NCBI RefSeq assembly: GCF_003967355.1
Contig: NZ_BIFH01000014.1
Coordinates: 468,031 to 532,030, forward strand
DNA length: 64,000 nucleotides
Origin: Embleya hyalina
GTDB taxonomy: Bacteria > Actinomycetota > Actinomycetes > Streptomycetales > Streptomycetaceae
Direction: 5' to 3'
This document shows positions 7,863-17,153 of the stretch, in pieces (position 1 is the stretch's first letter; every line of letters starts with the position of its first letter). Under the pieces are notes generated by a model, which had not been told where the DNA came from, did not search any database, and saw only the letters and a list, made by a program, of their open reading frames with translations. A program made the position numbers and the translations under genes.

Positions 7863-10619
7863 TCAGCCGGTCGGCAAGGCACGCACCCTCTCCAGATTCG
7901 TTCGCACCAGCGCAATCGTCGGATGGCCTGGGCTCAGCACCCGTTCGCAGTCTCGCAGGGTGCGCTCGAACAGCGTGATCGCTCGGCCCGGGTCCCCCGC
8001 CTCCGCGTACGTACTCGCGAGGTTGTTGCGAGCCATGAGGGTGTCGGGGCCGTCGTTGCCCAGAACCCGTTCCCGGTCGGCGAGGGTGCGCTCGAACAGT
8101 CGGATCGCACGGCCGAGGTCACCCGACGTCCGGTACGCGTACGCGAGGTTGTTGCGGGACGAGAGTGTGAGCGGGTGGTCGTTCCCGAGCACCCGTTCAC
8201 AGCCTTGTAAGGTGCGTTCCAAGAGCGGAATCGCATGGTGCGGATCGTTCGCGTCCTGGTACGAGTCGGCAAGATTGTTGCGGGCGGTCAGTGTGTCGGG
8301 GTGGTCGTCGCCGAGTATCCGTTCGCAATCCTGCAGGACACGTTCGCACAGCGGAATCGCGCGTCCAGGGTCGTGTGCTTCGCGGTATGCGTTCGCGAGG
8401 TTGTTGCGGGCGGCCAGTGTGTCGTGGTGGTGGTCGCCCAGTACCCGTTCCCGGTCGGCGAGAGCGTGCTCGAACAGTGTGATCGCTCGTGCCGGATCGC
8501 CTGCCTCCCGGTATGCGCCCGCGAGGTCGTTGCGGCAGGCCATCGTGTTGGGATGGTCGTTGCCCAGCGCTCGTTCGTGGTCGGCGAGGGTGCGCTCGAA
8601 GAGCCGGATCGCACGGTGGAGGTTGCCCGAATTCCGATACGCGTGAGCGAGGTTGTTGCAGGCGATCAAGGTGTGTGGGTGGTCGTTGCCCAGCAGTTGT
8701 CCGCTGTCTTTCACGGTGCGTTTCAGGAGTGGGATGGCACGCCGCGGGTCGTTCGCCGCTCGGTACGCGTTCGCGAGGTTGTTGCGGGCGGAAAGTGTGC
8801 TCGGGTGGTCGTTGCCCAGTACCCACTCATAGGCCTCCAGAATGCTTTCGTAGAGTGGGATTACCCGGCTCGGATTCCCCGTTGCCTGATATGCGCCCGC
8901 CAGGTTGCCGCGGGCAGCCAGGGTCTGGGGGTCCTCGTTGCCCAGCACTCGTTCACAGTCTTCCAGAACGCGTTCGTAGAGTGGGATCAACTCGCTCAGA
9001 GGGTTCCCGGCCGCTCGATATGCGTCCGCGAGGTTGCCCCGGGTGGCCATGGTGTCGGGGTGGTCGTTGCCCTGTAGTCGTTCCATCGCGGCGAGAGTGT
9101 GTTCATAGAGCGGAATCGCCTGCCCCGGGTTCGCCGCCGCCTGGTATGCGTCGGCGAGGTTGGTGCGGGAAGCCAGGGTGTAGCGATGGTCGTCGCCCAG
9201 CGCCCGCTGCCGGGCGGTGACGGCACGCCGGAAGGTGTGGATGGCGCTGTCCGTCGCGCCTTGTTCCAGGCGGTAGGCGGCGACGCGGTCGAGGATGCGG
9301 GCGGTGTGGGCGGTGTCCTGGTCGGGGGAGTGATGGTGGGTGAGGGTGTCGACGTGCGGCAGGAGGGCTCGATAGCAGGGCCAGTGCGCCGGATTCTTGG
9401 TGTCGTAGGGAAGGGCGAGGGCGAGGAGGACGGTGGCCCCGTCGCGGGCCCGGTCGATGGCCTCCGGCCGGCGGTGGGGGTCTTCCGGGTCCTGGGTGCG
9501 GGCCAGGGATTGGACCAGGCGGTGGATGGTCAGGGTGCCGTCGTGGTTGTCGGTGATCATGCCGTGGGCGACGAGTCGGCCGATGGCGGTGGTGAGTTCG
9601 GGTGGTTCGGCCAACGGGGCGAGGAGGTCCCTCGGGATGTGGTCGGGGGCGTACCAGGCCAGGATGCGCAGGATTTCGCCGGCGAGTGGGGTTTCGGCGA
9701 GGCGGTCCAGGGTGACGCGCCAGATTCGGGCGATGGTGCGGGTCGAGTCGCCGCCTTCGGCGGTGGCCGCGAACATCGTGGCGGGCCACCGCGCGAGCAT
9801 GTCGAGGTAGGCGGTCGGGGTGGTGCCCGTTTCGGCGCAGTAGGCGGCGGCCTGTTCGACGGCCAGGGCGAGGTGGCCGAGTTCTTCGCACAGGGCGTCG
9901 GTGCCGTGCGTGCCTCGCGGCCCGTGGTGGGTGAGGATGCGGGTGAACAGGGCCGTCGCGTCGATGGGTTCGAGGACTTCGAGGCGGATGGTCCTCGCGT
10001 GGTGGTGCCAACCCGTGGCGCGACGGGTGGTGATCAGGACGCGACCGCCGGGGGTGCGGTCGACGAGTGGATGGATGTGGGACGGGTTCTCCACGTTGTC
10101 GAGGACGAGCAGCCACTCGTGGTTGTCGGTGAGCCAGCGGATGGCACGTTCCGTTTGCGACTCGGCGGGCAGCTGGGTCACACCGGGTTGTAGGGCTCGG
10201 GCGAGGGCGGCCAGGTCCGCGTCGACCCCCGCGGGGGTGTCGGCGGTGATCCACCATCGGACCGGTTCGCGGCGGCGGGCGGCCCAGTGTGCGGCGAGGG
10301 CGGACTTGCCGACGCCGCCGAGGCCGTGTACCGCGTGCACCACCACCTCGCCCGCCTTGCCGAACGCGGCCTCCAGCGCCGCGAGTTCGTGCTCACGACC
10401 GACGAACAGATCGGATCGGGGGATGTTCGAGACGCCGCTTCCGGGCGCGTCGTGCGGGATCGGCGCGTATGCCTCCGGGGGTAGCGCGTGTTCGGCGTGG
10501 ATCGCGATCGAGTCGATGACGTTGCCGCCGGCTGCGATCGCGCCCCGGGTGGCGGACGTGCTCGGGGCCGGGACGGGTGCGTTGGGGGTGCGCCGTCGCC
10601 TTCGGCGTTCGGGCTTCAC
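7863..10619 (-). CDS. STAND-type NTPase with ten tandem tetratricopeptide repeats
   Basis: A 918-residue protein. After a short basic N-terminus come a RGAIAAGGNV motif and an NB-ARC-like NTPase domain, with Walker A GLGGVGKSALA (around residue 95) and Walker B LLVLDNVEN. A winged-helix/arm region follows, and the C-terminal 450 residues consist of ten 42-residue TPRs built on the pattern GNDHPDTLxARNNLAxAYR. Such proteins are signal-sensing ATPases; in Streptomyces they are numerous and mostly uncharacterised. The start is GTG 10619, which overlaps the stop of the upstream membrane-protein gene by four bases (GTGA), indicating translational coupling. The repeats are also visible as a 126-bp DNA periodicity. 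Confidence 0.85.
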   Translation of the reverse strand: MKPERRRRRRTPNAPVPAPSTSATRGAIAAGGNVIDSIAIHAEHALPPEAYAPIPHDAPGSGVSNIPRSDLFVGREHELAALEAAFGKAGEVVVHAVHGLGGVGKSALAAHWAARRREPVRWWITADTPAGVDADLAALARALQPGVTQLPAESQTERAIRWLTDNHEWLLVLDNVENPSHIHPLVDRTPGGRVLITTRRATGWHHHARTIRLEVLEPIDATALFTRILTHHGPRGTHGTDALCEELGHLALAVEQAAAYCAETGTTPTAYLDMLARWPATMFAATAEGGDSTRTIARIWRVTLDRLAETPLAGEILRILAWYAPDHIPRDLLAPLAEPPELTTAIGRLVAHGMITDNHDGTLTIHRLVQSLARTQDPEDPHRRPEAIDRARDGATVLLALALPYDTKNPAHWPCYRALLPHVDTLTHHHSPDQDTAHTARILDRVAAYRLEQGATDSAIHTFRRAVTARQRALGDDHRYTLASRTNLADAYQAAANPGQAIPLYEHTLAAMERLQGNDHPDTMATRGNLADAYRAAGNPLSELIPLYERVLEDCERVLGNEDPQTLAARGNLAGAYQATGNPSRVIPLYESILEAYEWVLGNDHPSTLSARNNLANAYRAANDPRRAIPLLKRTVKDSGQLLGNDHPHTLIACNNLAHAYRNSGNLHRAIRLFERTLADHERALGNDHPNTMACRNDLAGAYREAGDPARAITLFEHALADRERVLGDHHHDTLAARNNLANAYREAHDPGRAIPLCERVLQDCERILGDDHPDTLTARNNLADSYQDANDPHHAIPLLERTLQGCERVLGNDHPLTLSSRNNLAYAYRTSGDLGRAIRLFERTLADRERVLGNDGPDTLMARNNLASTYAEAGDPGRAITLFERTLRDCERVLSPGHPTIALVRTNLERVRALPTG

Positions 10620-11026
10620 GGGCCGTGGTGCGCGGTCGAGCCTTCGACGTCTCCGCCGGCGGCGATCGAGCCGTCGCTTGCGGAGATTCCCGGGCCGGTG
10701 GGGGGAGTCGGTGATCCCGCGCCGGTGGCTGTGCCGCGTGCGGAGGCGTTGCGGATGTTTCCGCGTGCCGCGATCGAGCCGGTTTCCGCGTGAACCGGCT
10801 CCGAGGGGGACGGCCCCGGGCCGGGCGGTGTCGTTCGGACCTGCCACAGGGCGACGCCCAGCGCGGAGAGTGCGATCAGCGTGCCGATCACCCCGGCCCA
10901 CTGGCTCGAACGCTCCAGGTCCGCGGCCGACATCCAGACCACCAGTGCGACCGCCGCGAGGCCGCCGACGACGGCCAACCCCCACCAACACACCTTCACC
11001 CACACCGTCATCGGGCCATCGTCCAC
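10616..11026 (-). CDS. Small membrane protein coupled to the STAND/TPR protein
   Basis: A 136-residue protein with two hydrophobic segments (WWGLAVVGGLAAVALVVW and GVIGTLIALSALGVALW) and a soluble tail rich in Gly, Ser and Pro. The tail carries GSIAARGNI and GSIAAGGDV, and a third copy of the same motif opens the downstream STAND protein. GTG 11026 or ATG 11011 may be the start. The stop TGA overlaps the GTG of the next gene. In many Streptomyces STAND-TPR proteins the membrane part and these motifs occur in one polypeptide, so this pair may be a split or frameshifted version of a single protein. Confidence 0.65.
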   Translation of the reverse strand: MDDGPMTVWVKVCWWGLAVVGGLAAVALVVWMSAADLERSSQWAGVIGTLIALSALGVALWQVRTTPPGPGPSPSEPVHAETGSIAARGNIRNASARGTATGAGSPTPPTGPGISASDGSIAAGGDVEGSTAHHGP

Positions 11027-11077
11027 CCCGGGCCGAGATCACGTCAGCCGAATCGGGCGTCGACCCGACTCGGCCGG

Positions 11078-11596
11078 CTATGTGCGGAAGCGGGTCCACA
11101 GGTTGGGGTAGCGGGTGGCCAGGGCGTCGTCGAATTCCAGGTTGACCGCGGTGCCGGCCGGGTCCACCGGTTGCGGCGGGAGGCCCACCGGCGGCATCCG
11201 GGCGCCGGTCATCTGTTCGTAGGCCTCGTCGGCGGCGTAGCCCAGGTCCTCGCCGTCGCCGTCGATGTCCGGGTCGAAGGTGTCGAGGAGGTCGGCCAGA
11301 TCGTCGGGGTCGCGAAGGGCGCCCTCGAAGACGTCCCGGCCCTGGCCGATCAGCCAGCAGCGGAACGCGTCGAAGACGTCGTCGCTCGCGCCTTCGAGCA
11401 GGACCGCCGCCGCGCCCCACAGGTCCCAGCGATAGGCGCGGGTGTAGCGCGCCTCGAAGTGTTTGGCGAAGTCGCAGACGGAGTCGGGATCGAGCTGTGT
11501 CAGGCGCTCCACCAGCAGGTCGGCCTGCTCCTCGGGGTCGCCCTCGGCCGCCTCGCGCGTGGCGTCAATGAGTTCCCAGAACTCGCTCTCGTCCAT
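11078..11596 (-). CDS. DUF4240 domain-containing protein
   Basis: A 172-residue acidic protein starting MDESEFWELIDATREAAEGD, the typical opening of DUF4240. It continues with VCDFAKHFEARYTRAYRWDL and a WLIGQGRDVFEGAL segment in which a small protein fold is expected. It ends with a Pro-rich part and a FxxxLATRYPNLWTRF helix. The molecular function of DUF4240 is not known; related sequences occur alone or beside WGR-type proteins. GTG 11599 overlaps the ATG used here. It is 51 bases upstream of the small membrane protein gene, so cotranscription is possible. Confidence 0.8.
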   Translation of the reverse strand: MDESEFWELIDATREAAEGDPEEQADLLVERLTQLDPDSVCDFAKHFEARYTRAYRWDLWGAAAVLLEGASDDVFDAFRCWLIGQGRDVFEGALRDPDDLADLLDTFDPDIDGDGEDLGYAADEAYEQMTGARMPPVGLPPQPVDPAGTAVNLEFDDALATRYPNLWTRFRT

Positions 11597-11684
11597 CACG
11601 GTCGGATCATCGCACGCGCGAGGCCGATCGCCCGGGAGGACATGAAGGGCAATTCGGTCCGCCCGCCCGGGCCCGACCTCGGGC

Positions 11685-12326
11685 TCAACCGTCGGCGCGC
11701 GAGGCCGCTCCGGCCAGGATCACCGCCACGGTACGTCGGGCGAAATCCGGCTCGACCGGAACCTGGCGGAAGACCACCCGGAGCCAGGCGGCGCCGGCCA
11801 GCAGGTCCATCAGCAACATCGGGTCCGCGTCGGCGGCGAGTTCGCCCCGGGCGACGGCGCGCTCGAAGACGGGACGTTCGCGGGCCAGGCGGCCGGCGAA
11901 GAAGGCGCCGGCGTGTTCGGCGAGTTCGGCGCTGTGGGTGACCGCGCCCAGGGCGGCGACGGCGATGTCGGCCGTCGGCGGGGTGGTGAGCAGGGACACC
12001 ATGCCGTCCAGCAGCGCCTCGAGGTCGCCCCGGAGGCTGCCGGTGTCGGGCATGGGGAACTCCAGGCGTCGGGCGCCGGCGAGCGCGGCGCCGAGGAGCG
12101 CCCCCTTCGACGGCCACCAGCGGTAGATCGTGGTCTTGTTCACCCCGGACCGCTCGGCGACTCCCTCGATGGTCAGGCCCTCGTAGCCCTTGTCGGCGAG
12201 GAGGTCGAGGGTGGCGTCGAAGATCGCCTGGGCCTTGCGCGGGCCGCCGCCGGACCCCGAGCCCGTGGCGGCGCCGGTGCCGCCGCCGGCGTCGGTGGGT
12301 TCCGCCGGGTGTCGTTCGTCGTTCAT
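11685..12326 (-). CDS. TetR/AcrR family transcriptional repressor
   Basis: A 213-residue regulator. A Gly-rich N-terminal leader of about 28 residues precedes a clear TetR helix-turn-helix (TIEGVAERSGVNKTTIYRWW, residues ~52-72). A helical ligand-binding domain with a TetR_C-like ending (LLMDLLAGAAWLRVVFRQ) follows. It is divergent from an SRPBCC gene, and the 66 bases between them hold a perfect dyad that fits a TetR operator, so it probably represses itself and the SRPBCC gene. The ligand is unknown. Confidence 0.92.
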   Translation of the reverse strand: MNDERHPAEPTDAGGGTGAATGSGSGGGPRKAQAIFDATLDLLADKGYEGLTIEGVAERSGVNKTTIYRWWPSKGALLGAALAGARRLEFPMPDTGSLRGDLEALLDGMVSLLTTPPTADIAVAALGAVTHSAELAEHAGAFFAGRLARERPVFERAVARGELAADADPMLLMDLLAGAAWLRVVFRQVPVEPDFARRTVAVILAGAASRADG

Positions 12327-12349
12327 ACCGGGAGACTAACAGCTTGAAC

Positions 12350-12369
12350 ACAACGCTACGTTGCGTTGT
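12350..12369. promoter_or_regulatory. Candidate TetR operator
   Basis: ACAACGC and GCGTTGT form perfect 7-bp arms around the six-base spacer TACGTT. The site lies 24 bases from the TetR start and 23 bases from the SRPBCC start. It overlaps a possible plus-strand promoter (TTGAAC at 12344-12349 with TATTCT at 12369-12374), a location suited to repression of both genes. Confidence 0.7.
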
Positions 12370-12392
12370 ATTCTGCTGCTAGCGTGACGCCC

Positions 12393-12917
12393 ATGAAGCC
12401 TGGGAATCACCACCCCGAACCCGCTCCCGAACCGGCGACGTCCACCACGCGCGTCTGGGAGATCGAGGAATCGCTGACCGTGCCGCTCGCGCCGGAGGCC
12501 GTGTACCCGATCGTCGCCGACGTCCGGCGGATGAAGGACTGGAGCCCGGAGGTCTTCGCCATCCGGCCCCGCGGGCGCGGCTTCGTCGGCTTCAACCGGC
12601 GGGGCCCGTGGGTCTGGTTCACCGTCTGCCGGATCGTGACCGCCGACCCGGGCCGGGAGTTCGCGTTCGACGTCACCTCCTTCGGCCTGCCCATCGCCCG
12701 CTGGGGCTATCGGCTCGCACCGGCGGAGGGGGGAGCGGCGACGCTGGTCACCGAGTACTGGATCGACCACCGCCGCGACGGATGGCGCCGCCGGGTCGCC
12801 GAGATACTCGGACTGGTCTTCACCGGAACCCCGGCCGCGAGGCGTGCCGAGCGCAACCGCCAGGGCATGCGCACGACGCTGCGCCGTCTCCGGGCCGCGT
12901 GCGGCGGCGCCCCCTGA
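12393..12917 (+). CDS. SRPBCC (polyketide cyclase/START-like) family protein
   Basis: A 174-residue protein. After a Pro-rich start it shows the SRPBCC pattern: SLTVPLAPEAVYPIVADVRR, MKDWSPEV, then WVWFTVCRIVTADPGREFAF. The fold forms a hydrophobic cavity that binds or converts small lipophilic molecules. Basic residues cluster at the C-terminus. The ATG at 12393 has no strong ribosome binding site; an earlier in-frame ATG at 12366 lies inside the operator. Control by the divergent TetR protein is likely, so substrate and TetR ligand may be the same type of compound. Confidence 0.85.
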   Translation: MKPGNHHPEPAPEPATSTTRVWEIEESLTVPLAPEAVYPIVADVRRMKDWSPEVFAIRPRGRGFVGFNRRGPWVWFTVCRIVTADPGREFAFDVTSFGLPIARWGYRLAPAEGGAATLVTEYWIDHRRDGWRRRVAEILGLVFTGTPAARRAERNRQGMRTTLRRLRAACGGAP

Positions 12918-12937
12918 CCTCGTCGCCGGGGCGTGCC

Positions 12938-13522
12938 CTACCGCGCCCCGCCCGCCCCGTACAACCGCCGGATCCGTGCCGAGTCCGCCGGCACCTCCCC
13001 CGACAGCGTGAGAAAGTGCTCGATCTGCCAGGCGCGCGTCCGCTCCGCCTGTCGCACGGTCGGCGTCACCCACGGCGGGTAGACCCGAAAACCCCGCTTG
13101 CCCCCGACGCCGCCCACGGAGAGGATGCCGCGCTCCGCCAGGACCGCCGGCGGAAACACGAACTGCCCGACGTGTTCGCCCTGCCGGCAACCGATCACGA
13201 CCAGGTCGATCGTGTCCTCGGCCGCCGACGGCTCGATCGGCCCGGCGGCCGAGCGCCGCCACAGGGTGACGAACAGCCCGACCTTGGTCGGCGTGGTCCT
13301 CGCGCTCCGAAAGCGGACTCGGGCACCGGCCACGGTGAGCGTGTACGCCCCGTATTCGGCGCTCTCCGGCTCGGCGACCGGCCGGCCGCACCCGAACCCG
13401 ATCGGGTCGTAGACCATCTCCTTGGCGGCCGTCAGATCGGCGGGCAGGGACGACGACCCGTCGGTCGGCCAGGGCTCGCCTCTCGGGTCGGATCCGGCCG
13501 AAAGATCAGGGTTCGCAACCAT
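12938..13522 (-). CDS. MepB family protein
   Basis: A 194-residue protein matching the MepB family: VYDPIGFGCGRPVAEPES near residue 38, KVGLFVTLWRRS, GQFVFPPAVLAERGILS and GKRGFRVYPPWV. The family name comes from a gene in the S. aureus mepRAB multidrug-efflux operon, but the biochemical role of MepB is unknown. No efflux pump is adjacent here. It converges on the SRPBCC gene, with only 20 bases between the stop codons. Confidence 0.8.
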   Translation of the reverse strand: MVANPDLSAGSDPRGEPWPTDGSSSLPADLTAAKEMVYDPIGFGCGRPVAEPESAEYGAYTLTVAGARVRFRSARTTPTKVGLFVTLWRRSAAGPIEPSAAEDTIDLVVIGCRQGEHVGQFVFPPAVLAERGILSVGGVGGKRGFRVYPPWVTPTVRQAERTRAWQIEHFLTLSGEVPADSARIRRLYGAGGAR

Positions 13523-13587
13523 TCGGGCATCCTGCCGGCATGCCCCGACACCCCGGGCGCCGACCTCCGGAGGCCGACCCCGGACGG

Positions 13588-13630
13588 TGTGATGCCCGGT
13601 GACCCAGACCTCGGGCCACCGGGCATCACA
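13588..13630 (-). terminator. Strong hairpin after the double protease gene
   Basis: TGTGATGCCCGGTG (13588-13601) pairs perfectly with CACCGGGCATCACA (13617-13630), a 14-bp stem with a 15-base loop. It lies 65 bases beyond the stop of the minus-strand protease gene and upstream of the MepB gene. It probably terminates protease transcripts. Confidence 0.75.
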
Positions 13631-13694
13631 ATCGGGGAAAGCGGTTGTACCGACTACCTATGTGCTACGTGCTACGTGCCGTCGGAGTCCGGCC

Positions 13695-16600
13695 TCAGCA
13701 CGGTCCGAGGTCGACCCACACTCCCCACTGCCCGGTGGTTCCGGGGGTCTCGCCCTGGGTCCACCACTTGGCGCGGTAGGTGTGGCCCTGGTACGAGACC
13801 ACGTTGCCGCCCACGTAGACGGTGCCGGCGTCCCAGGCGGGCGCGGAGCAGTTGCCCGGACCGCCGTCGCCGACCGTCAGCGTGTACGTGGTCGAGTGCA
13901 CGACCGATCCCGTGCCCGTGATGGTGATCGGGTACGTGCCGGCCGCGGTGTTCCCCGAGACGGTGATCGTCGCGGTCGAGGAGGTGCCGCTCTGGACCGA
14001 CGGCGGGCTGAAGCTCACGCTGATGCCCGACGGCGCGTTCGAGCTGAGCGTGACGTTCTGCGCCGTACCGCTGGAGGTGGTGGTGTTCACCGTCGTGGAG
14101 GCGGTGGCACCGGGCTGCGCGTTGCCGGAGGACGGCACGGCCGAGATGGTGAAGTCGTTGGTGGGCGTGGTGCCGCCGACCGCGGTCTTCCAGATCGTGT
14201 ACGCGACACCGTCCGCGCTGCGGTTGAGCACCGTGGCGCTGATGTTGGAGGTGGTGTCACACGAGGAGTGGTAGCAGGAGTCGTAGGACTGGTTGGCCTG
14301 TCCGCCCCACTTCGTCGCCTGCGCCGAGGTCTTGCGCGCGTCGGCACCGGCCGCGTAGCCGGAGGTCGGGATGCCGGCCTGCTGGAAGGAGTAGTCGTCG
14401 GAGCGGCCCTGGCCCTCGACGTTCTCCTCCGGGCGCAGGTTCAGCGAGTCCCAGTACGCCTTCATCGGCGCGGCGGTGGCGGAGTTGATGTTGTTGATGA
14501 AGTAGCCGCCGTTGGGCGAGCCGACCATGTCGAAGTTGTAGTAGCCCTTGATCGCGGCGCGCTGCGTGGAGCCGAGCTGGCTGACGTAGAACTGCGAGCC
14601 CTGGAGGCCCTGTTCCTCGCCGGCCCACCAGCCGAAGCGCACGTGCTTGGTCAGGCTGGGGTTGGCCTGGGCGAGCGCGAGCGCGTTCTCCAGGAGGGTG
14701 GCGGAACCCGAACCGTTGTCGTTGATGCCGGGACCGGCACTGACGCTGTCCAGGTGGGCGCCGAACATGACGACCGAATCGGCGGGGCCGCCGGGCCAGT
14801 CGGCGATCAGGTTGTTGGAGCGGTACGTGCAGGAGGTGCAGGTCTGCTCGCTGACCTGGAAGCCGGCCGCCTGGAGCTTACCCTTCACGTACGCCACCGA
14901 CGCGGTGTAACCGGCGCTGCCCGCACGGCGGTTGCCGCCGTTCTGGTTCGCGATCTGGTTGAGCTGCGTCAGGTGCGACTGCACGTTCGCGACGTTGATG
15001 TCCGGCGGGTCGCTCGGGTTGCCCGGCCCGCTGCCGACGGTCAACGCGTACTGCGCGGTGTGCGAGGTGGACGAACCCGTGCCCGTGACGGTGATCGAGC
15101 TGGTGCCCGCGCTCGCCGACGCGCTCGCCGACAGGGTCAGCACGGAGGACTGGCCCGTGCCGATGGTCGCCGGGTTGAACGATCCGGTGACGCCGGCCGG
15201 GAGGGGGCCGGTGGTCAGGGTGACGTTCTGCGCCGGACCCGAGACCAGGGTGGCGGTCACGGTGGTGGTCGTGGTGCCGCCGGGCGTCACGCTGCCGCTG
15301 GTCGGGCTGACCGCGAGGCTGAAGTCCGGAACCGGGTCGCCGGTGCAGGTCGGGTCACCGGTCTGGGCCGGCACGCTGATCGCGTCCCACGCCGCCTTGG
15401 TCTTCTTGAAGAGGTCACACGTGGGGTCGAGGGTCTTGGCCGCGGTGAGCGTCGCGGTCCGGTAGCGCTTGTAGGTCATGCCGCTGGTCTTGAGCAGCAT
15501 GCCGCCGTAGAAGACCTTGCCGGCCTTCTGGATGCCGACCCCGGTCAGCGTGGTGTTGTTGCAGGTGGGGCTGCCGGGCTTGCCCGGGCCGTTGGCCGCG
15601 GTGCCCTCGGCGAGCAGGTAGAACCAGTGGTTCATCGGTCCGGCCGCCGCGTGCTCCTCGGTGTTGGGAATCGAGGCGCTGTAGCAGTCCGGGTCGCCGT
15701 TGGTGGACGGCTTGTACATGTAGCGGATCGGGCCCTGGCCCACGAGGTTGACGGTCTCGCCGACGGTGTAGTCGGGCGCGTCGTAGGGGGAGGGCTCGTT
15801 CGTGTACGCCTCGGTCAGCGCGCCCATGATGTCGCCGGTGGCCTCGCCGAGTCCGGCCTCGCCGCTGGTGCTGCCCGGGGTGAACTGGTCGATGCCGTGC
15901 CCGAATTCGTGGCCGACCACGTCCATCGAGCCGATCCACTGGTTGCTCTGGTTGTGCCCGATCGAGATGGACGAGCCGTCCCAGTAGGCGTTGACGTCGT
16001 TCAGGCCGACCTTGACCGGCCAACTGCCGCCGTTGCCGTTGTGGCCGTTGCGACCCAGCCAGTCCTTGAGCATGTTCCATTCCTTCTGCGCCGCCCACAT
16101 GACGTCGACGCAGCCGGTTTCCTTGCTCGATGCCTGACCGTTGCCCCACGAGTCGGTGGACTTCGAGAAGACCTGGCCGGAACTGTAGTCGGCGCAGGTC
16201 AGACCGGGGCGGTTGGGGTCGCGCAGGGAGTACGAACCACCGGAGTTGGTGGTGTCGATGGCGAGCGGGTTGGGACCGTTCCACTGGCTGTTGCCGGTGC
16301 CCGCCTTGACCTCGTCGGTCGTGTCCAGCACCTTGCCGGTGGTCGCGTCGACGAACACGTGCAGCCGGCTGGGCGCGGTCGCGGTACGACCCGCCACCAC
16401 CGTTTCCCAGGCCAGCGCGCTCTTGTCGTCCTTGACCCGGACGACGAGGCGGTGCGATTCGACCTTGTCCACGACGGGGAGTTGGGCCCGGGACGTGGCC
16501 TCGGCGGCACTGGCCGCCACCGTCGGTTGGGTGGTCACGGAAATGCGCGCGTCGGTCGACGCCTGGGTCGCGTGCACGCGGCCCTTGCCGTCGGCCATGA

Positions 16601-16892
16601 CCACCGCGTCGCCGCCGACGACCGGCAGGCCGCGGTAGGTGCGCTGGTACGCGACCGAGTACAGGTCGTTGATCCACGGGGTGACGACCTGGCGTTCGTA
16701 CTGCTCGTCGGGACCCTTGGCGAGGGCGTCCAGGCCGCTTGCGGCCGCCCGGTCGGCGGCGGACACCGCGAGTGCCTGCGGGTTGGCGGGGGGAGGGGAC
16801 GGGTCGGCGACGGCCGGTGTTCCGGCCGCGCCGATCGCCAAGCCGGCGAGCATGGCCAGGACGGTCCCGGCCGTGGTCGTTCTGCGATTCAT
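13695..16892 (-). CDS. Secreted double metalloprotease: M4 thermolysin-like plus M28 aminopeptidase with carbohydrate-binding module
   Basis: A 1065-residue exported protein; ATG 16892 follows AAGGAG at five bases. Order: signal peptide (to ~30), FTP/PepSY-type propeptide (to ~210), then an M4 catalytic domain. The zinc site there is [13 protein letters not shown], and GEATGDIMG supplies the third ligand. A first Ig-like linker ([20 protein letters not shown]) follows. An M28 domain comes next, with metal-binding [17 protein letters not shown], catalytic [17 protein letters not shown] and a final His in HSSCDT. A second Ig-like linker leads to a C-terminal CBM5/12-like module ([19 protein letters not shown]). 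M4 should cut internally and M28 trim N-termini of the products. Both active sites appear intact. Combining the two in one chain is unusual. Confidence 0.92.
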   Translation of the reverse strand: MNRRTTTAGTVLAMLAGLAIGAAGTPAVADPSPPPANPQALAVSAADRAAASGLDALAKGPDEQYERQVVTPWINDLYSVAYQRTYRGLPVVGGDAVVMADGKGRVHATQASTDARISVTTQPTVAASAAEATSRAQLPVVDKVESHRLVVRVKDDKSALAWETVVAGRTATAPSRLHVFVDATTGKVLDTTDEVKAGTGNSQWNGPNPLAIDTTNSGGSYSLRDPNRPGLTCADYSSGQVFSKSTDSWGNGQASSKETGCVDVMWAAQKEWNMLKDWLGRNGHNGNGGSWPVKVGLNDVNAYWDGSSISIGHNQSNQWIGSMDVVGHEFGHGIDQFTPGSTSGEAGLGEATGDIMGALTEAYTNEPSPYDAPDYTVGETVNLVGQGPIRYMYKPSTNGDPDCYSASIPNTEEHAAAGPMNHWFYLLAEGTAANGPGKPGSPTCNNTTLTGVGIQKAGKVFYGGMLLKTSGMTYKRYRTATLTAAKTLDPTCDLFKKTKAAWDAISVPAQTGDPTCTGDPVPDFSLAVSPTSGSVTPGGTTTTTVTATLVSGPAQNVTLTTGPLPAGVTGSFNPATIGTGQSSVLTLSASASASAGTSSITVTGTGSSTSHTAQYALTVGSGPGNPSDPPDINVANVQSHLTQLNQIANQNGGNRRAGSAGYTASVAYVKGKLQAAGFQVSEQTCTSCTYRSNNLIADWPGGPADSVVMFGAHLDSVSAGPGINDNGSGSATLLENALALAQANPSLTKHVRFGWWAGEEQGLQGSQFYVSQLGSTQRAAIKGYYNFDMVGSPNGGYFINNINSATAAPMKAYWDSLNLRPEENVEGQGRSDDYSFQQAGIPTSGYAAGADARKTSAQATKWGGQANQSYDSCYHSSCDTTSNISATVLNRSADGVAYTIWKTAVGGTTPTNDFTISAVPSSGNAQPGATASTTVNTTTSSGTAQNVTLSSNAPSGISVSFSPPSVQSGTSSTATITVSGNTAAGTYPITITGTGSVVHSTTYTLTVGDGGPGNCSAPAWDAGTVYVGGNVVSYQGHTYRAKWWTQGETPGTTGQWGVWVDLGPC

Positions 16893-17040
16893 CGAGGCTC
16901 CTTGGGAGGGGACATGCCTCGACCACGTCGCCGGCTTGCGCCGCGTACGCCTCGTGAGCGACGCGGGCGACCGTGCAGGCCGGGTTCGTGCCCGAGCGAG
17001 CGAAACACTCACACGGGTGTGGGGACTTGGTGAAGTGATC

Positions 17041-17070
17041 GGCAACGGCCGGCAAATTCCGGCAAACGCC
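17041..17070. promoter_or_regulatory. Three tandem 10-bp direct repeats upstream of the protease
   Basis: GGCAACGGCC, GGCAAATTCC and GGCAAACGCC follow one another without a gap, about 150 bases upstream of the protease start. A 10-bp period places the GGCAA cores on one face of the helix, as expected for a cooperatively bound activator. The binding protein is not known. Confidence 0.35.
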
Positions 17071-17153
17071 AAGCAGACCCCGGGAGTCGCGGGAGTGCCT
17101 GGTCGCCCGGTCGGGCGGCGGTGCGATGCCCCGACGAGTGCGCCGACGACCGT

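Noticed and set aside
13599..17033. Plus-strand open frame of more than 1100 codons opposite the double protease
   Set aside because: Val/Arg/Gly-rich low-complexity translation caused by codon bias of the true minus-strand gene; no motifs or ribosome binding site.
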